From: Epiperipatus broadwayi
Taxonomy: Eukaryota > Onychophora > Udeonychophora > Euonychophora > Peripatidae
Direction: 5' to 3'
Assembly: GCA_028023455.1 (NCBI GenBank)
Contig: JAQFVV010012537.1
Span: 122,001 to 186,000 of the forward strand
Length of the DNA: 64,000 nucleotides
Shown here one piece after another: positions 11,275 through 24,854 of this stretch. The position numbers and the translations under genes were made by a program. Position 1 is the first letter of the stretch. Each line of letters opens with the position of its first letter. The notes under the pieces were generated by a model, which worked only from the letters and a program-made list of their open reading frames with translations, ran no database searches and was not told where the DNA came from.

Positions 11275-11946
11275 TGCTGTGTTTATGGGATCTAATCCCA
11301 GCTGTGCCAATGAAAAATAATTAAATTAACACAAATATTTGGGCAGGTAACAGCAAGTTTATTTTTTTGTGTTGAGACTACAAATAAAACAATACAACAA
11401 AATTAAGATAATTTGTACTGTTAACTTTTGGGATTCTAAGTGAATATCTTTTGTGTGTAAAAATATTTTATTTCACATACAGCAAATATCTAAACAGTTC
11501 ATTCTCCTTTAGTGGTTTGTTTATACTTCTAATTAGAGTCTATAACAAATTTCTTTCTTTCTTAAATTTGTCAGTAAACAATTTACTAATACTGCCTTCA
11601 TTCAGCAATATTATTTCTCCATTTCGATTATGCATTAATTAACTATCAGCAGCAGGTTCCTCTTCTCAAGTATGTTTGTCTACTGCAAACTAAAAATCTC
11701 CGACTCTTTTTATTAGCTATTCTAATTTACATAATTAGTATTTAAAAGTTTTTTTATAATACATTTTCTAGAGTGAACTTTCTCTGGTAAAAAAAAAAAA
11801 ATCTGTACTGTCAGTACAATTTATATAGATTAATTAAAACTTTATTTAAACAAATTATAAATTCATGTACCGTCAATGCAAGATGAAAATCTTTTGATTC
11901 ATAGATTCTATCAAAAATTCAGATTCAATGTTTTATAATATTAACA
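11275..11946 (-). repeat. 5' LTR of the gypsy element
   Basis: It runs 672 bp and, on the minus strand, starts TGTTAATATTATAAAACA and ends AAACACAGCA, with the TG...CA termini expected of LTRs. It is alignable with 6204-7348 over several blocks. Divergence between the two LTRs is high, so the insertion is old. Confidence 0.72.
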
Positions 11947-13130
11947 CTGATGAGTTGGCAGTTGATTAAAATGATGATATTTTCTTGTGTTCAATGTTTA
12001 TCTTTTTCTATTTCCAAGTAAATAACAAGTAATATAAAAATTGAATTGGATTTTTTCTTCGTTCAATAATTTTTTTTGAACATAAATTATTTTTCTTGAA
12101 ATATTCTCGAAAAGACTGATGGTGCAGAATATTGCTAAATAAAAGTAAAATAACCTTTTAAATAAATAGCGTAATGCAAAGCAAAGATTTCCCCAACAAT
12201 CTCTCACAGACGAATAATGAAATAGAAGCTAATATTTGCCAGTTTTGAGTGGTTTTCCATTCTTGTTTTATCCTCCAGCTAAGGATAGCTAAATAACTAT
12301 TTATTGACTGATTGTTAGTTGCATTGAGAAAAAAATCCTGAATTCAATATTAGTAAGCAATGCAATATTTCAGCATCAAATATTTTTCCTTGCCTGGTCA
12401 TCATCATCATTATCAACCATTATCAACTTACGCCTTCAAATATTTTTCCTTGCCTGGTAAATACTAATAGTGTTATTGGTTGCAGTATAACTAAGCATTT
12501 TTATTTGATCATAATTTAATTAATACTAAATTTCCATATAAATATTAAGTTTATTTTTTTAATAGAGAGGAATTTTTATTGATCAAAGGAGCTGCACTAT
12601 CATGTGAAAGAAATAAAATGACAAAATACTGAAAATAGTTTTCTAAGATTACATTCAATATGAATACATAAAAAAAGTAAAGAGTAGAACTCAACAGATA
12701 AACTTAGTAAAGAATTCCAAATATAAAATATATTTGAGCTTTTATCTGAATAGCTAAAGAATTCCCAGGTAAACTCAAAACTTTTTCAGTAATATTTAAA
12801 TTTATAAGTGTCAAATGGTCAAATATATATATAAAAAAGTAACAATTTCAAACATGATGAAAATGAAAGGTAACATAAACTTACAGGTACCAAGCCCTAT
12901 TTGGAATTAGAAAAAGAAAAATGAGTTACAAATATAATAGTGATAAATAAATCTATCATTCATTCACACATATATATATATACACAATTATTATAAAGAT
13001 ATTCTTAGACTATTATATAATTATTTATAGCTATTCCAATTTTTCATCATAATGCCAATGTTTAAGCAGTCTGATATGATTTTAAACTACGAATAGACTA
13101 ATTTTTATTTTATGTAAAATATTTACACAC
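11947..13130. other. Intron sequence with a micro-insertion
   Basis: Mostly featureless AT-rich sequence. The one clear item is the duplicated-target insertion at 12376-12458, listed separately. The 69-codon minus-strand frame at 11998-12207 has no recognisable similarity. Confidence 0.5.
12376..12458. mobile_element. Retro-insertion remnant with 23 bp target duplication
   Basis: A perfect 23 nt direct repeat (12376-12398 and 12436-12458, beginning TCAAATATTT) flanks 37 nt starting CATCATCATCATTATCAACC. A long perfect target duplication around a short piece carrying a (CAT)n tract is what a severely truncated LINE-mobilised SINE or LINE end would leave. The short tract alone does not identify the family. 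Confidence 0.6.
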
Positions 13131-13244
13131 CTTATGAATAGATTGTTCAACAAATATAATTTCATTTATAAATTCTTCAAAATGAAGACATGAAAGACGT
13201 TTGGTATACTCTCCACAAGCTTCATAATGCTGAATCCAATCAGA
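13131..13244 (-). CDS. NBAS: NBAS internal exon, 114 nt
   Basis: This exon is symmetric phase 0-0: the acceptor TCTTTTAG-type tract ends at 13245 and the donor GTGTGTAAAT starts at 13130. It encodes 38 residues, SDWIQHYEACGEYTKRLSCL then HFEEFINEIIFVEQSIHK. The xxWxxxYxxCxxYxxRL pattern matches the NBAS helix after the FWxGD motif. Divergence rises from here toward the C terminus, so assignment relies on order and phase as well as similarity. Confidence 0.88.
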
Positions 13245-13403
13245 CTAAAAGAAAAAAAGAAACAATCCATAATTTTCAAAGAAGCTTTCTTATATTACAT
13301 TTTTACATTACAAATAAATTGTGAATATAATAATTATATGCTTATACTGATATACCATTAACTAACTAGATAATTTCAAAAACTGATGATATAAAATTAA
13401 TTA

Positions 13404-14568
13404 CACATGGGTCTTTTTTTACGCGATAGACAGGTTCCTCAGAAAACATGCGCAAACAAAATCGCGCAAAAATAGACGTAACTTACATTGAAAAAGGGGG
13501 GATGCGGTCTGTGATTTTTCAAAATTCGCGTAAAAGCAAAGCACCAACGTAAAATTACTTTAAAATTCGCGCAAAAAAAAAAAGAAAATAAAATAAAATA
13601 TGACTAATAAAAAATTTCAAATTTGAAAAAAATTGATACAAGACAAACTTTTTTTAACTATATTTAATTTTATTGAAAATAATATATTTTTATGCATAAT
13701 TTACAGTAATTTAATTTACATTTTTTTTATACATGTTTTAATTATTAACGCTATTTGCCGATAAACAGGTTCGTTTGCAAACTGGTAAAGATTCTTCATA
13801 AGAGGAACTATAACTAGCGCCAACTTCACTCTCATGTTGTTGTTTTAATGGTTTTCTAGTGACAACGTAATTAGTAATTAATCTTTGAGATGATGATTTT
13901 ATTAATTGTTTATGAAGCTCGCGATATCCAGACATACAACCATTTAGCTCTCGTTGGAATTTAAGAGCACGTTCGTGATTAGTGTTATTACTAAGAAAAT
14001 AATTTGCCAACTAATTAGAAAGTTGAAGACCTTCTCGAATCATTTTGGAAGTGAAAGGAACAGGTTCCACTTCTGTTTCATTATCTTTATCTACATTTTC
14101 TTCTGTATCTAAACTTTTATTTTTGTCTTTAATTTTTTAATTTTCAATTCCATTTAAAAATCAAATTTCGTTTCACTGCTATTACTCACCTTTTAAAAAT
14201 AAACTTGCGGACACTAAATGATTAATAATTGATTAAACGTTCTTTTTTAAAAAGCAAAAACAGAATGTGATTTAAAATGCAAAATTAACACGCACAATGT
14301 TTGAACAAATTTACATTATAATCTTGTAAAATTTAATGTGTGTATACATAAAATGTGGAAATCATGATTTTAATTTCATTATTGCATAAAATCTTACTAT
14401 TATAAAGCACTGAAAATATTGAAATTACTAAGATGAAAGCCGAATTCCAATAATGTGCTATTACTTTCAATATAACGTAAGTGCGTGAAAGTTCGACATC
14501 CGGTGAAACATGAATCGCGTAACTTCAAAATCGTGTTAAATAAGTCCGCGTAAAAAGAGACCCAGATG
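13404..14568 (-). mobile_element. Tigger/pogo-type DNA transposon, copy 1 (1165 bp)
   Basis: The termini are inverted, CACATGGGTCTTTTTTTACG on the left and the complement of CATCTGGGTCTCTTTTTACG on the right, flanked by TA on both sides as for Tc1/mariner-superfamily insertions. The TTTACGCGA-type segment just inside the TIR is typical of pogo/Tigger families. It carries the most internal sequence of the three copies, including a 90-codon frame (13738-14010) read as a transposase tail. Confidence 0.82.
13738..14010 (-). pseudogene. Tigger-like transposase C-terminal tail
   Basis: This 90-codon open frame includes NHERALKFQRELNGCMSGYR then ELHKQLIKSSSQRLITNYVV. The pattern ER..KxxRxL......YRxLxxxxxKSxxQxxIxxFF-like is, from memory, the C-terminal tail of Tigger transposases. 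The DDE catalytic core and the N-terminal CENP-B/HTH domains are absent, so this is a deletion derivative. The apparent Met start is probably incidental. Confidence 0.5.
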
Positions 14569-16458
14569 TACACCAATTAAATTAAGCTTCAGATATTAAA
14601 TCAAATTTTTTTGCAATTTATATATGCCATGACTACAGTGAAAAAATAACTGAGAAGTTATTGAAATATTGGCAAACAATTTTAGATTTCTCACTAACTA
14701 TGAAAAAAATCTAAAATTTGTTTAAAAAAAGATTTTTAAAAATTTAGAAATATGATTTCAAAAAAGAAGAAAAAAATTGAAGTCTTTCGTTTATTGTATT
14801 TATTAATTATTTATATTTTAGGCTGGAATGTTTTATATGTACATACATTAAAGTCTCTCTCTCTCTCTCTCTTTATATATATATACATTTAAAGCTTGGA
14901 AAAAAAAAAGGAAAATGAACACAGATTACATCTATATATAATAATTTAAAATAAAATATGAAATAATGTTGATTAAATAATGATATTTTTGAAAATACTA
15001 TAAATTATTTAAAATCAAATACAAAAATTTCTATTTAGTGTAAATAATTTTGATTTTTCTGATTTTTACGAAAATGTAAAATATTTTAATATACAAAGAT
15101 GTTTTTTTGTTTTATAATACACATTAATTATAGAGTTAATTCTTAATCTGTTTTTACTTCAGAATTAATATAAATTAAAAAAATTAATTAAATTATGTTG
15201 TTTTTATTAATTAAGATGGAAAATAACTTACTGTAATTCCTTTGTTTTATGAATTAATCTATATACTACAAATAATAGATCCAGATTAGCTGATTATGAT
15301 TAAAGAAAATACAGAGTTAGATAGAATATAGAAAGGCAGTTGCTAGTTCCATGTTATCAAGTATGAACTTCCATAATCGTAGGAAGTCTTCTCTACTATA
15401 TTCCATAGCCCATATGAATGTACAAGATACCATTTGCCATTAATGTTGTTCAGAAATAATAGAAGCTAATTGGAGTTGAGGATTTCCAGAACTTATAACT
15501 ATATATTAACTAAGCCATGTCATACCAGCAATACACAACAAGACGGCAGTCTATTAAACTTGAAATTCTACTGTTACATGTTATTTATGTATTATTTTAC
15601 ATGTGTGAAAGCATCATCAAAAGATATCTACTGTCAGTCATATATATACTGGACATGGTGAAATTCATTTACTGATATGGCACATCAATGAAAAAAATTG
15701 TCTAGTAAGTAAATATATATATCTAAGCATTTTTTCAAACATTAACTATTAATAAAAATCTGTCTGTTTGTTGTCCTAAAGAAAAAAAAATTCTCTGTTG
15801 AATTATTCTCTATTGTACTGATTTGTTTCAAAACAACTTTTAAATAAACTGAATAAATTAGCAAGTAATGAAGAAAAAAAAAAACTCAACATGAAAAAAA
15901 TAACTGATTAGTGAAACTTCTGGAAAAAAATTAAAAATCTCCAGAGAATAGAAACTCTAAGTATACCTTTCTTAGAATCTTATTAGGGTATTCATAAAAG
16001 AATTGTTCTAGAGTTAGACAATATAATGAAATTTGTTTTATTAATGGCAGATGAAAATTCAAGTTTTTGGACTGAATTAATGCATTTGTATTTTGTATAA
16101 TTACATTGCTAAAATAACCTGTTTTGCAATGAGTGTGTATATTTACTATTTGTTAAAATAAAATAAAACTGACTTACAGATTTAATGAATTTATTATTAA
16201 CAAATAAAGCAATATTTTTACATTATAACACGTAAGGGGTGTGTGCATAATTACATGTGTACAAATTCGTCTTAATCTATTCATTGTGTGTTATTAAAAT
16301 AAAATAATCTTTATTAATTTAGTAATTATTGGATATTTTTTAATAGCATATATACATTATATAAATTATTTATTTATATATCTTTATAAATTTGATTGCT
16401 TAAGTTTGTCAATTTATAGAAATATCTGATATTCATAAATCAAAATCAGAATGATGTA
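14569..16458. other. Intron sequence between two transposons
   Basis: AT-rich intron. Positions 14842-14942 (TC repeat, TA repeat, ACATTTAAAGCT, AACACAGATTACAT) match 7349-7443 in the gypsy region, a shared short repeat. Plus-strand frame 15470-15661 has no recognised similarity. Confidence 0.5.
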
Positions 16459-17299
16459 CACCTGGGTCTCGTTTTATGTGATAGGTTCCTCAGAAAACAC
16501 GTGCAAACAAAATCGCGCAAAAATAGACGTAACTTACATTGAAAAAGGGAGGATGCGGTCTGTGATTTTTCAAAATTCGCGTAAAAGCAAAGCACCAACG
16601 TAAAATTACTTTAAAATTCGCATGCAAAAAAAATAAGGAAATAAAATATGACTAATAAAAAATTTCAAATTTGAAAATAATTGAAACAAGACAAACTTTT
16701 TTTAACTATAATATTTAATTTTATTCAAAATAATATATTTTTATGCATAATTTACAGTACAGTAATTTACATTTTTTTTATACACGTTTTAAATATTATG
16801 ATTTTCTGGAGACAACGTAATTAGTAATTAATCTTTGAGACAATGATTTTATTAATTGTTTATGAAGCTCGCAATATCCAGACATACAACCATTTAGCTC
16901 TCGTTGGAATTTAAGAGCATGTTAATGATTAGTGTCATTAATAAGAAAATAATAATTGATTACGTTCTTTTTTAAAAAGCAAAAACAGAATGTGATTTAA
17001 AATGCAAAATTAACACGCACAATGTTTGAACAAATTTGCATTATAATCTTGTAAAATTTATCATGATTTTAATTTCATTATTGCATAAAATCTTACTATT
17101 ATAAAGCACTGAAAATATTGAAATTACTAAGATGAAAGTCGAATTCCAATAATGTGCTATTACTTTCAATATAACGTAAGTGCGCGAAATTTATTATTTA
17201 AAGTAATAGTGCATTTTTGGAGGTCGACTTCCGGTGAAACATGAATCACGTAACTTCAAAATCGTGTTAAATAAGTCCGCGTAAAAAGAAACCCAGGTG
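16459..17299 (-). mobile_element. Tigger/pogo-type MITE, copy 2 (841 bp)
   Basis: The TIRs CACCTGGGTCTCGTTTTA and complement of CACCTGGGTTTCTTTTTACG are flanked by TA (16457-16458 and 17300-17301). It is colinear with copy 1 but lacks two internal blocks corresponding to about 13740-13846 and 14005-14228, removing most of the residual coding frame. The same two deletions occur in copy 3. Confidence 0.85.
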
Positions 17300-17301
17300 T
17301 A

Positions 17302-18661
17302 TTTGTTTTACAGACTACTTATAAGATTTTTAATATCATTTTTATTATTTCTAATTAATAAATTTATTGATCAGTATTTTAAGTTACTCCAGCAAAGTCA
17401 TTTAATGCTAGAACAGACTGATTATTGTATATATATTTTCTCTTGTTCACAGACTCTAGGGCCCTTACAATCTCAAAGCTAGTTTGGATATAATAGTATT
17501 TGTGGGTATATGTATATGGTCATCCAGATAGTTCTTTGTAGAATTATTTGTATGGCATTAAAATAGTAAATCACCTTTAAAATCCATTCACTTTCATATT
17601 TATGATGAAAATTAGTTTATTGATGGCAGTACATTTAAAATACTAGATGACTAATCATCATGAATAGAATAATCCAAGTATTTTTTTAATGTTTATAATT
17701 GTAGTTATTCAAGTACTTTATGTGCACAGAGGGAATATTGATTACTTTTATAATATGCACTAAGTTTGAAATTGGCTAGATGACGATTAAGTTAAGATTT
17801 TGTAAGCATAACTCTTTCTAAATCTAGTACAAATGATGACTGTTGACTCTTGATTGTTATTGCTTATGATGCTCTGTTTATTAATTATAATAAATCTTAT
17901 TTACTTCCAATGCTGATTTTTGCTTATTTTCTATTCTCAATAAAGTAGTAATACTTTCGATGATGATTTATTTAAATTATCTTCCAACTTCCTTCAATTT
18001 AAACCATTACGCTTTTTATAAATTTGAAATTTTTTATTATATATTATCTGCTTGATATGTAGCATTCAACTAGATTCAAGTCCTTCATAGAGAGATGGAG
18101 GGGGGGGGAATTAGAACTAAAAACCATTGATGTGACAGCCAATTTATACATATGTTTACAAAAAGATGTATAATTTCTATCAGTATATTAACACTTTTTA
18201 CATATATCATTGCATCAATAATGTAATATTAAAAGTTAACAACTAACTAATATTTAAATTCTAAATAGTAATAGCACGTTTTTTGCTAATAGTTCAATTT
18301 TACTTCGATCTTTTCAATTAAATAGCTGAAATGACACCCCCAAATGCTACTAATAAATATGTATTCGAGAAACTATTTACAATATTGTGAAGAAAATCTA
18401 TTTCCTCTACCCAATATTCTCACTAAGAGAATTTTAAGAACCTTCGCATCTCGTTATTTGACTACAATATAAAAATGCGACAAAAAGAGCCAAATATTGA
18501 ATTATGACAATAAAAAACTCACAGGATTAGTTTTAAAAGAACTTACTTCATTAGTTGTACTAAACTCCAACATTATTAAAAATGATTTACAACAGACTTG
18601 AGTTGTATATATATTAAATAGATTTCACTAGTTTCATTTCAAAATGAGAAAACGTACTCAC
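17302..18661. other. Intron sequence, no recognisable feature
   Basis: AT-rich intron with a run of nine G at 18100-18108. No exon or mobile element recognised. Confidence 0.45.
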
Positions 18662-18760
18662 TGCTGTTTCTGGCATTTCTTGTGTACTTTGATCGCCTTC
18701 CCAAAAACATTTTTGAGCCCAGGCACAGAACACCAGGCTTGGCTCTAAGTGGCCTCCATT
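18662..18760 (-). CDS. NBAS: NBAS internal exon, 99 nt
   Basis: Both ends are in phase 0. The acceptor TTATTTTCAG precedes AATGGAGGCC; the donor GTGAGTACG starts at 18661. The 33 codons read NGGHLEPSLVFCAWAQKCFW then EGDQSTQEMPETA. The LxPSxxxxxWxQKxFWxGD pattern corresponds to a conserved NBAS motif, and the next exon (SDWIQHYEAC) follows as in vertebrates. Its base composition is clearly more GC-rich than the flanking introns. Confidence 0.92.
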
Positions 18761-21700
18761 CTGAAAATAAACGTAAAAGATTTTTTTCAAGTATCATAAA
18801 AAAAACAACAACAACTTATTGGTAATAATGATACATCATTGGAAATCTTAATATACATCTGAAAAATTATGAAAATATTCAATTAATAGTCAATACAAAT
18901 AGTTCTGAAAGAATTATAGTGATCAAAGAAAGAGAATATTCTTAGAAAACCAAATTCAGGAAACATACTAGCAATCAGTGCATTTGCTAAAGGAAAATAA
19001 GATAGGTAAAATTTTTCAGCGATTAAACGATTGGTTTTAATTTTGTGATGAGTTAAATTCAAGCAAATAGTTATAGTAGAATGCATTCTTAAAGTACTTT
19101 AGTTTTGTGGAGATCAGGCTGATCTGAAAGGTACAAACTATTTTTTAAAATATTGTTACATATATTGGGTGCATAGTTTTGAGATCATGATTTGATACAC
19201 ATTTGTGCATAATTAATGTTAAACCATAACTTGTAAGTTGTTAAGTCTGCTTGAAAGTCATCATAACAATGTGATATTCGATAGTAAATACTATCTGATA
19301 AATACTGTAAAACCCAAAATCAATGTTGGCATAACTGTAAAAAGTATTTATGCGTTGAGCATAGCAATTTGGTTTGTAATGACTGTTACAAACATTTTGC
19401 AAAGCCAATAATTGAACATTTTGATTAATAGATGTTAAAGACAGTTTTTGGTTGCATAACCCAAATTTTCATTATTTGAAAATAATTTTTTTTATTCTTT
19501 ATACTTTTATACTTTAATAATTTTTAAACTGTAATTGAAAATAAATAAAAAATCAAGTATTTTATGATATAAAAACAATAAATGCAAATGTGCTGTGTTT
19601 TAAATTTTTTTTTTTTTTGCAATTACCATGTGTTAATAACAAATATATCTCTAGGATAGTTATTTTTTTTTTGACTGTGATCTCTGCAAAATTAAAATGC
19701 TTCATTTAAATTAATAAAATATTATTTAAATATACTTCATTGTTATGCTTTCCTAAAGCACATCTTTAAAAAATCATATGATAAATGTTACCACATTAAA
19801 AATATTTTAGTAAAGGAAAATTATTTTTTAAACCATAGAAAAAAACTTACATTATTTGAAAAATCATATTTTAAATTATATTTAAAATAATAATAAATAT
19901 CTTATAATTAACAATTTTATAATTAATACAATGTACTCTTAAGCTAATGATTGCAAGAAACACATCTTTTCTTAGTAACATTAAGTTGAACTATTATTCC
20001 ACTTTGAAAATAGTAGTGATTTTTATCAAAATGAATAAATGATATCATACATTCCCTCTTTTTCATTTAAAAGATAAACAGACAAATAAAATTGGTTTGT
20101 AGCTAAAAGAAAGCATGAAAAGTATACTGCTAATAAAAGACACCCCTCCTTTTTCATACCTTTAAACTAAATTATTATTCAATTCTGAATAGAGTGCCAT
20201 ATTTAAAATGTTATGTGCAGTCTCTGTATACATATAAAAAAAATTGCTAGTTTGACTGGTCTTGAAATGACTTTTGCTTTTATGAAAAAAGCATTTATTA
20301 TCTAATACCATATGTTATCATCTTAATTTAATTTATAAATAATTATTATTAAATTAATCATTACTATTCTCTCACTTATATCTTCAATGATTTAGATTAA
20401 TATAAGGCATAGCCGTGGTGAGCATTTCATGTCATCAGCCATATTTCTTTACTAATTATGACAAGAGATTGTGTATTTGTGCAACCAATTTCCATTCTTT
20501 AATTACACCTACAAATAATTTTGCTTCCTATCTTTTCTTGTGCTAATATAATGTATGATTTTATTTGCTTGATAAAGCTAAATAATATTTATCACAGAAT
20601 GAAAGAAAAAGCTAATTGATAAAAAAATAAAATATTTTGTAATAAAAATAATTTATTTCCTAAAAAAAATGTCAATTACTTAACAAAAAATACTTTGATG
20701 ACAAATAAAATGTACATAGAAATGAAAATCCATAAAAAATATCCATATTTATTTTTGAATTTACAATGCTTACATTTAATATACACTCCCAAAAATCAAA
20801 CACTCTACCACCAAACCTGTATCACATATTAATGCTTATGCCATGAAACTATAAGTGTTAGTAAAGATTACTGTCATAAAAATGAAAAGCAAAATTATAG
20901 GCAATTTAGATCTTTGGTTTAGCCCAAGTTTTCTATTCAAGCATTATAGATATCCTCTCAATAATAACAAAGATTCCTCTACCATATACACATTATATAA
21001 AATAAATGAACTTCAGTAGATAATTGACTTGTTTCAAATTTTGCCACAAATCAGTTTAATTAATTGGTTCAAATGCTTCGACTAAATAAACAAAAGCAAT
21101 ATGTAAAACGAAATTTTATTCTGACATTTTTATTTTTAAAAACTGAAACAATAGAAGCATCTTTAAGATCATCTGGATAAGAGCTCGAGTTCATATAATA
21201 ATTTTGAAACTAACACATCTCTATCATCTTTTCGATCTTTGTTCAAATTTAAATGAATAAACAGGATGAACACATCATTAAGAATGTAATTTCAATTTTT
21301 GAAACATTATAAAAAGGTGATGAAAATGCTTTCTCCACCTTTATGGAATACCACGATCATATAAAAAAAGTACTATCCATGCATTTCAATAGGATTATGA
21401 TATTATTTTTCAGACTTTTAATGCATCCAAAAAAAAAAAAAGAAAGATCTTAAGTAATTATGACCACAAAAGATTACATTTGAAGTCTTTTTATAATTTG
21501 TAGATCTTCTGCCTTTAAACTTGTAAAATGCTTATGAAATTCCACATTCAATTTATTATTTTTTCAAGCAGAAAATGACAAATGTTTCTTTATAAACAAT
21601 CACTAATAATAGATCAATTAACAGAGAATCACCCGAGAAAAGACTATTCACAAAAATATTCTTAGAATTCCATACCCCGGTAACATGGTAATATCGACAA

Positions 21701-23777
21701 TACAAGCAGATAATTTTATATTTAATAATTACTGAAATTTAGCAAGTATAGTATATCCTTCTATAAAATGAACATCAATTTTTGTATGAATATGATTGAA
21801 ATATGACTAATCATTTTAGTTTTGAAGCATATCTGTATATGATCAGTCCAATTTGTAAGTGCTTATGTAATATGAACTTCTTTTGCATTCTGACCCTAAT
21901 TATAATATAATCTATTAAATGTTGTTGTTTTGAGTATGGATACATCCAACTTCGTTTGTATTAATTTCCTTCTTAACCAAGCCTTTATGAGAATTAATCC
22001 CGAGTTGTCTAAAACATTAATATTAGAAGACCCTTTAAGTTTGCAGTTTCAATAACAATATTTTCAATAATTTTCATCAAAGTTTGCTGATTATGCCAAG
22101 AAATGAATAGACGAAACAATATTATTCAGCAAGGTATAAAAGCTATCTTTTCCCAAATTTTATCAATCTAATGTTTGAGTATATGCTAAAGCAGACATAG
22201 GAATTAGAAAAATATTATAGGTCCAAATCAACATCACAGCAAATCCAATAAAACACAAACTTTTTTCATTAGATGATCTGCCTATCCAAATCAAACTTAG
22301 TCAACTATCTGTTCAATCATACCTCTGTCCTATTAGGAGACTAGTTTTGTCAGAAAAGCGATACAAAGCTTAAATCTTGACAACACTTTAATTAAAATTT
22401 CTGGAGATCACATCAATCTAAATTAGTTCACTCAATAAATCTATATTTAGATAAAAATATTTATTACTATACCTGCTTTACCATCATTGACATTAACAAT
22501 TAATTATATCACTTCAGACAATGATCCACCCAAAAAAATGGCAATTTGGCTAAATCATAAAAGACAGGTCTCTTTTAAGATAATTTTTTCTGGTTCCATT
22601 CCACTTTACAATAGATAGAGGTTTTCTAAGCATAGAAACTTTACTAAATTGAAGCTCCCAAATCCAGTTTCAAAATTAGTCATTATTGATTAAACTACCA
22701 TACCATGTGCAAAGATCATGAGCAAATACCACTGTTGCTATCTCAGCACTAAAATTAGTGCGCGTGCACACACACAGGTTTCAAGTTAGAATTGTTGTAT
22801 GCACATTTAATAGATAAAAATGTGATTGCGCAAACACATAATTCCACTGCCACAGTTAACGCATAAAGGTGATCAATGGCATGAGAGATAGAAGATGAAC
22901 TGTCCACCTAATACTATCTTAAATGATTGAAGAGATTCAAAAAAGAAGAAGAGATAAGCTAGAAAAGACTAAGCTTTGATGATCCACTACCTTAACTTAA
23001 AACGGCAGAAAGTATTTTTTGATTAGGTAATAATTTTGATTATTCACAATTAACCTTCATATCTGAACATTATTAGTTTATCCTCAATATGTGAGTCTTG
23101 TTGGCACTGGAATACAGCACTCCATAGATACAATAAAGTAGAATAAGATGGAAAAATCTGTAGATCTTTAAAGTAAGATTAATAACTACTATAATGTAAT
23201 CATACAACTTACACAATAAAATATTTAATTAAATTTAAAAATTATGACTAGCTAAGCTAAGAAAAACAACTCTAACAATCAACTATCAGATATGCTAAAA
23301 GGCATTAGAATGACAAAATAGTTAATGTAATTATAAAACTGAATTTACCATCTTGTAGCAAAGCCGAGCTATCAAATTCATTGTTTATCACATGAATTTA
23401 GAATTAAAATATTAAAACAACTGCATAATTCAGGCATACTACAGAAATTAGAATAATTTTTTCTTGCCAGTTGAAAATGGATAAGTAATTCTGAATTAAA
23501 TGCACCAATTTCAAAAAGTTATTACTATACAAAAACTATTATAAAAAATCACATACACACAAACATTTCTAAAATATTTTTCTATACCATTATCCTAGCC
23601 AAATTCTGACCCTTTATGATAGTGACAGGCCAATTGATAGAATATTGTATATATAACAATATAATTAAAATTCAAATAACTTTAAAAATAAAAATCATTA
23701 AAAAAGAAATTAACTAATTGAAGCAAAGAATGCAAAATTTAAAAAAATATGTGACAACCAATGGAGTCAGAATTTAC
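18761..23777. other. NBAS intron, 5.0 kb, featureless
   Basis: No element with termini, coding similarity or duplication was identified. Around 21900-22900 minus-strand text has short stretches that look like eroded coding sequence, but no motif could be named. A GTGCGCGTGCACACACACA purine-pyrimidine alternation lies near 22760. Confidence 0.4.
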
Positions 23778-23896
23778 CAGGGCTGGAATCTTATTGGCTT
23801 GTTTTGCAATCACATGAACATTGGATTTGGTCAGTACTTTCTTGATAACCACCAGTGGATTGCTAATACCATCGAATAGAGCCTTGTAATCCAGAC
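23778..23896 (-). CDS. NBAS: NBAS internal exon, 119 nt
   Basis: The acceptor CTACCTTAG precedes GTCTGGATTAC; the donor GTAAAT starts at 23777. After the shared Gly codon it encodes LDYKALFDGISNPLVVIKKV and LTKSNVHVIAKQANKIPAL, 39 codons, ending in phase 0. It aligns with the NBAS segment that follows LLKKF in vertebrates (GLxYKxL, then PLxxxxxVL, then IxKxxxKIP). The preceding intron, about 15.9 kb, is the largest in the window. Confidence 0.9.
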
Positions 23897-24839
23897 CTAA
23901 GGTAGAAATAGATCCAGGCACTCATTATATGCTTTGATAATTTTGTAATTTTAAAATATGGAATTTAATTATTTTTTTCTTAAAAAAAAAATACTATTAG
24001 TAATGAAAATATGTAAAAATTAAATGCATTTTTTTTCTAAGCTTTAAAATTAACATACGACCTCATAATTAAAAAACAAAACATTTACAAATCTAATTCA
24101 CACATTTTCTCCTCCACAAATATAACAATGTATGACAGTAGAAGAAGTTTAAAATAAGAATAGTAACATCTTGTTGAAAATAACTAAAACATAACTCTAA
24201 TTTAAAGAAATACATGTTCAGACCCAATATTAACGGCTCCAAATTTATCTTAAAAATAAGTAATTTTTAAAATATAATAAACTTATTTATTATTCAAATA
24301 AACAAACTAATAGATTGATATGATACTATTAAGTTTAAAAGAAACAGAAGGTCTACAATAACAAAAAAGGCAAACACTCTAAAAATGATACAAGACAAAA
24401 TTTGAATTAAAAAAAAAAAAAAAATCTTTTGAGTTTAATTATATATTCAAACAAAAGTTCTTCAAAATTTTCCTCAAAAGTTTTGCTTTTTATGAAAAAC
24501 CAATAGCTTATCTAAAAATAAATATGAAATGAGTTTAGTCCTTTATTTACATATAATGGATCAATCAACACAGTTTATTTTAAAAAAAGAGAAAAAGATA
24601 TAACAGTTGCTATAAATATAATAGAAAAAAAATCATCATTAAAAAAATTATCCATATAAAAAATCATTTTTCTTAAAAAACAACAACATAACACTGACAG
24701 AAATAAACTAACTGTATTAAACCCTAGCCAATGGGAATAATGTAGGCTAAAGCAAAGTAACTTATAAAAGTAAGTTTCACATTTAATTTTAACATTTTCT
24801 ATTCATAATTCTAATGCTGTTTATGTTCATTTATTTATA
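23897..24839. other. Start of the 15.9 kb NBAS intron, no feature
   Basis: AT-rich sequence with multiple A runs. No element or exon recognised. Confidence 0.45.
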
Positions 24840-24854
24840 TTTAGATCTAAAATA

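Larger units (their letters stand above)
6204..11946 (-). mobile_element. Ty3/gypsy LTR retrotransposon, decayed
   Basis: On the minus strand the order is LTR (11946-11275), a gag/protease-like zone, RT, RNase H, integrase, LTR (7348-6204): the Ty3/gypsy order. The element sits in the NBAS intron between 4919 and 13131. All frames are broken. No convincing target duplication is seen (CAATG left, CTGAT right). A foldback element interrupts it at 10814-11121. The low-coordinate end is rearranged: parts of the LTR and of the integrase-side sequence are repeated at 7160-7280 and 7620-7780, and an unrelated repeat lies at 7349-7443. Confidence 0.82.
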
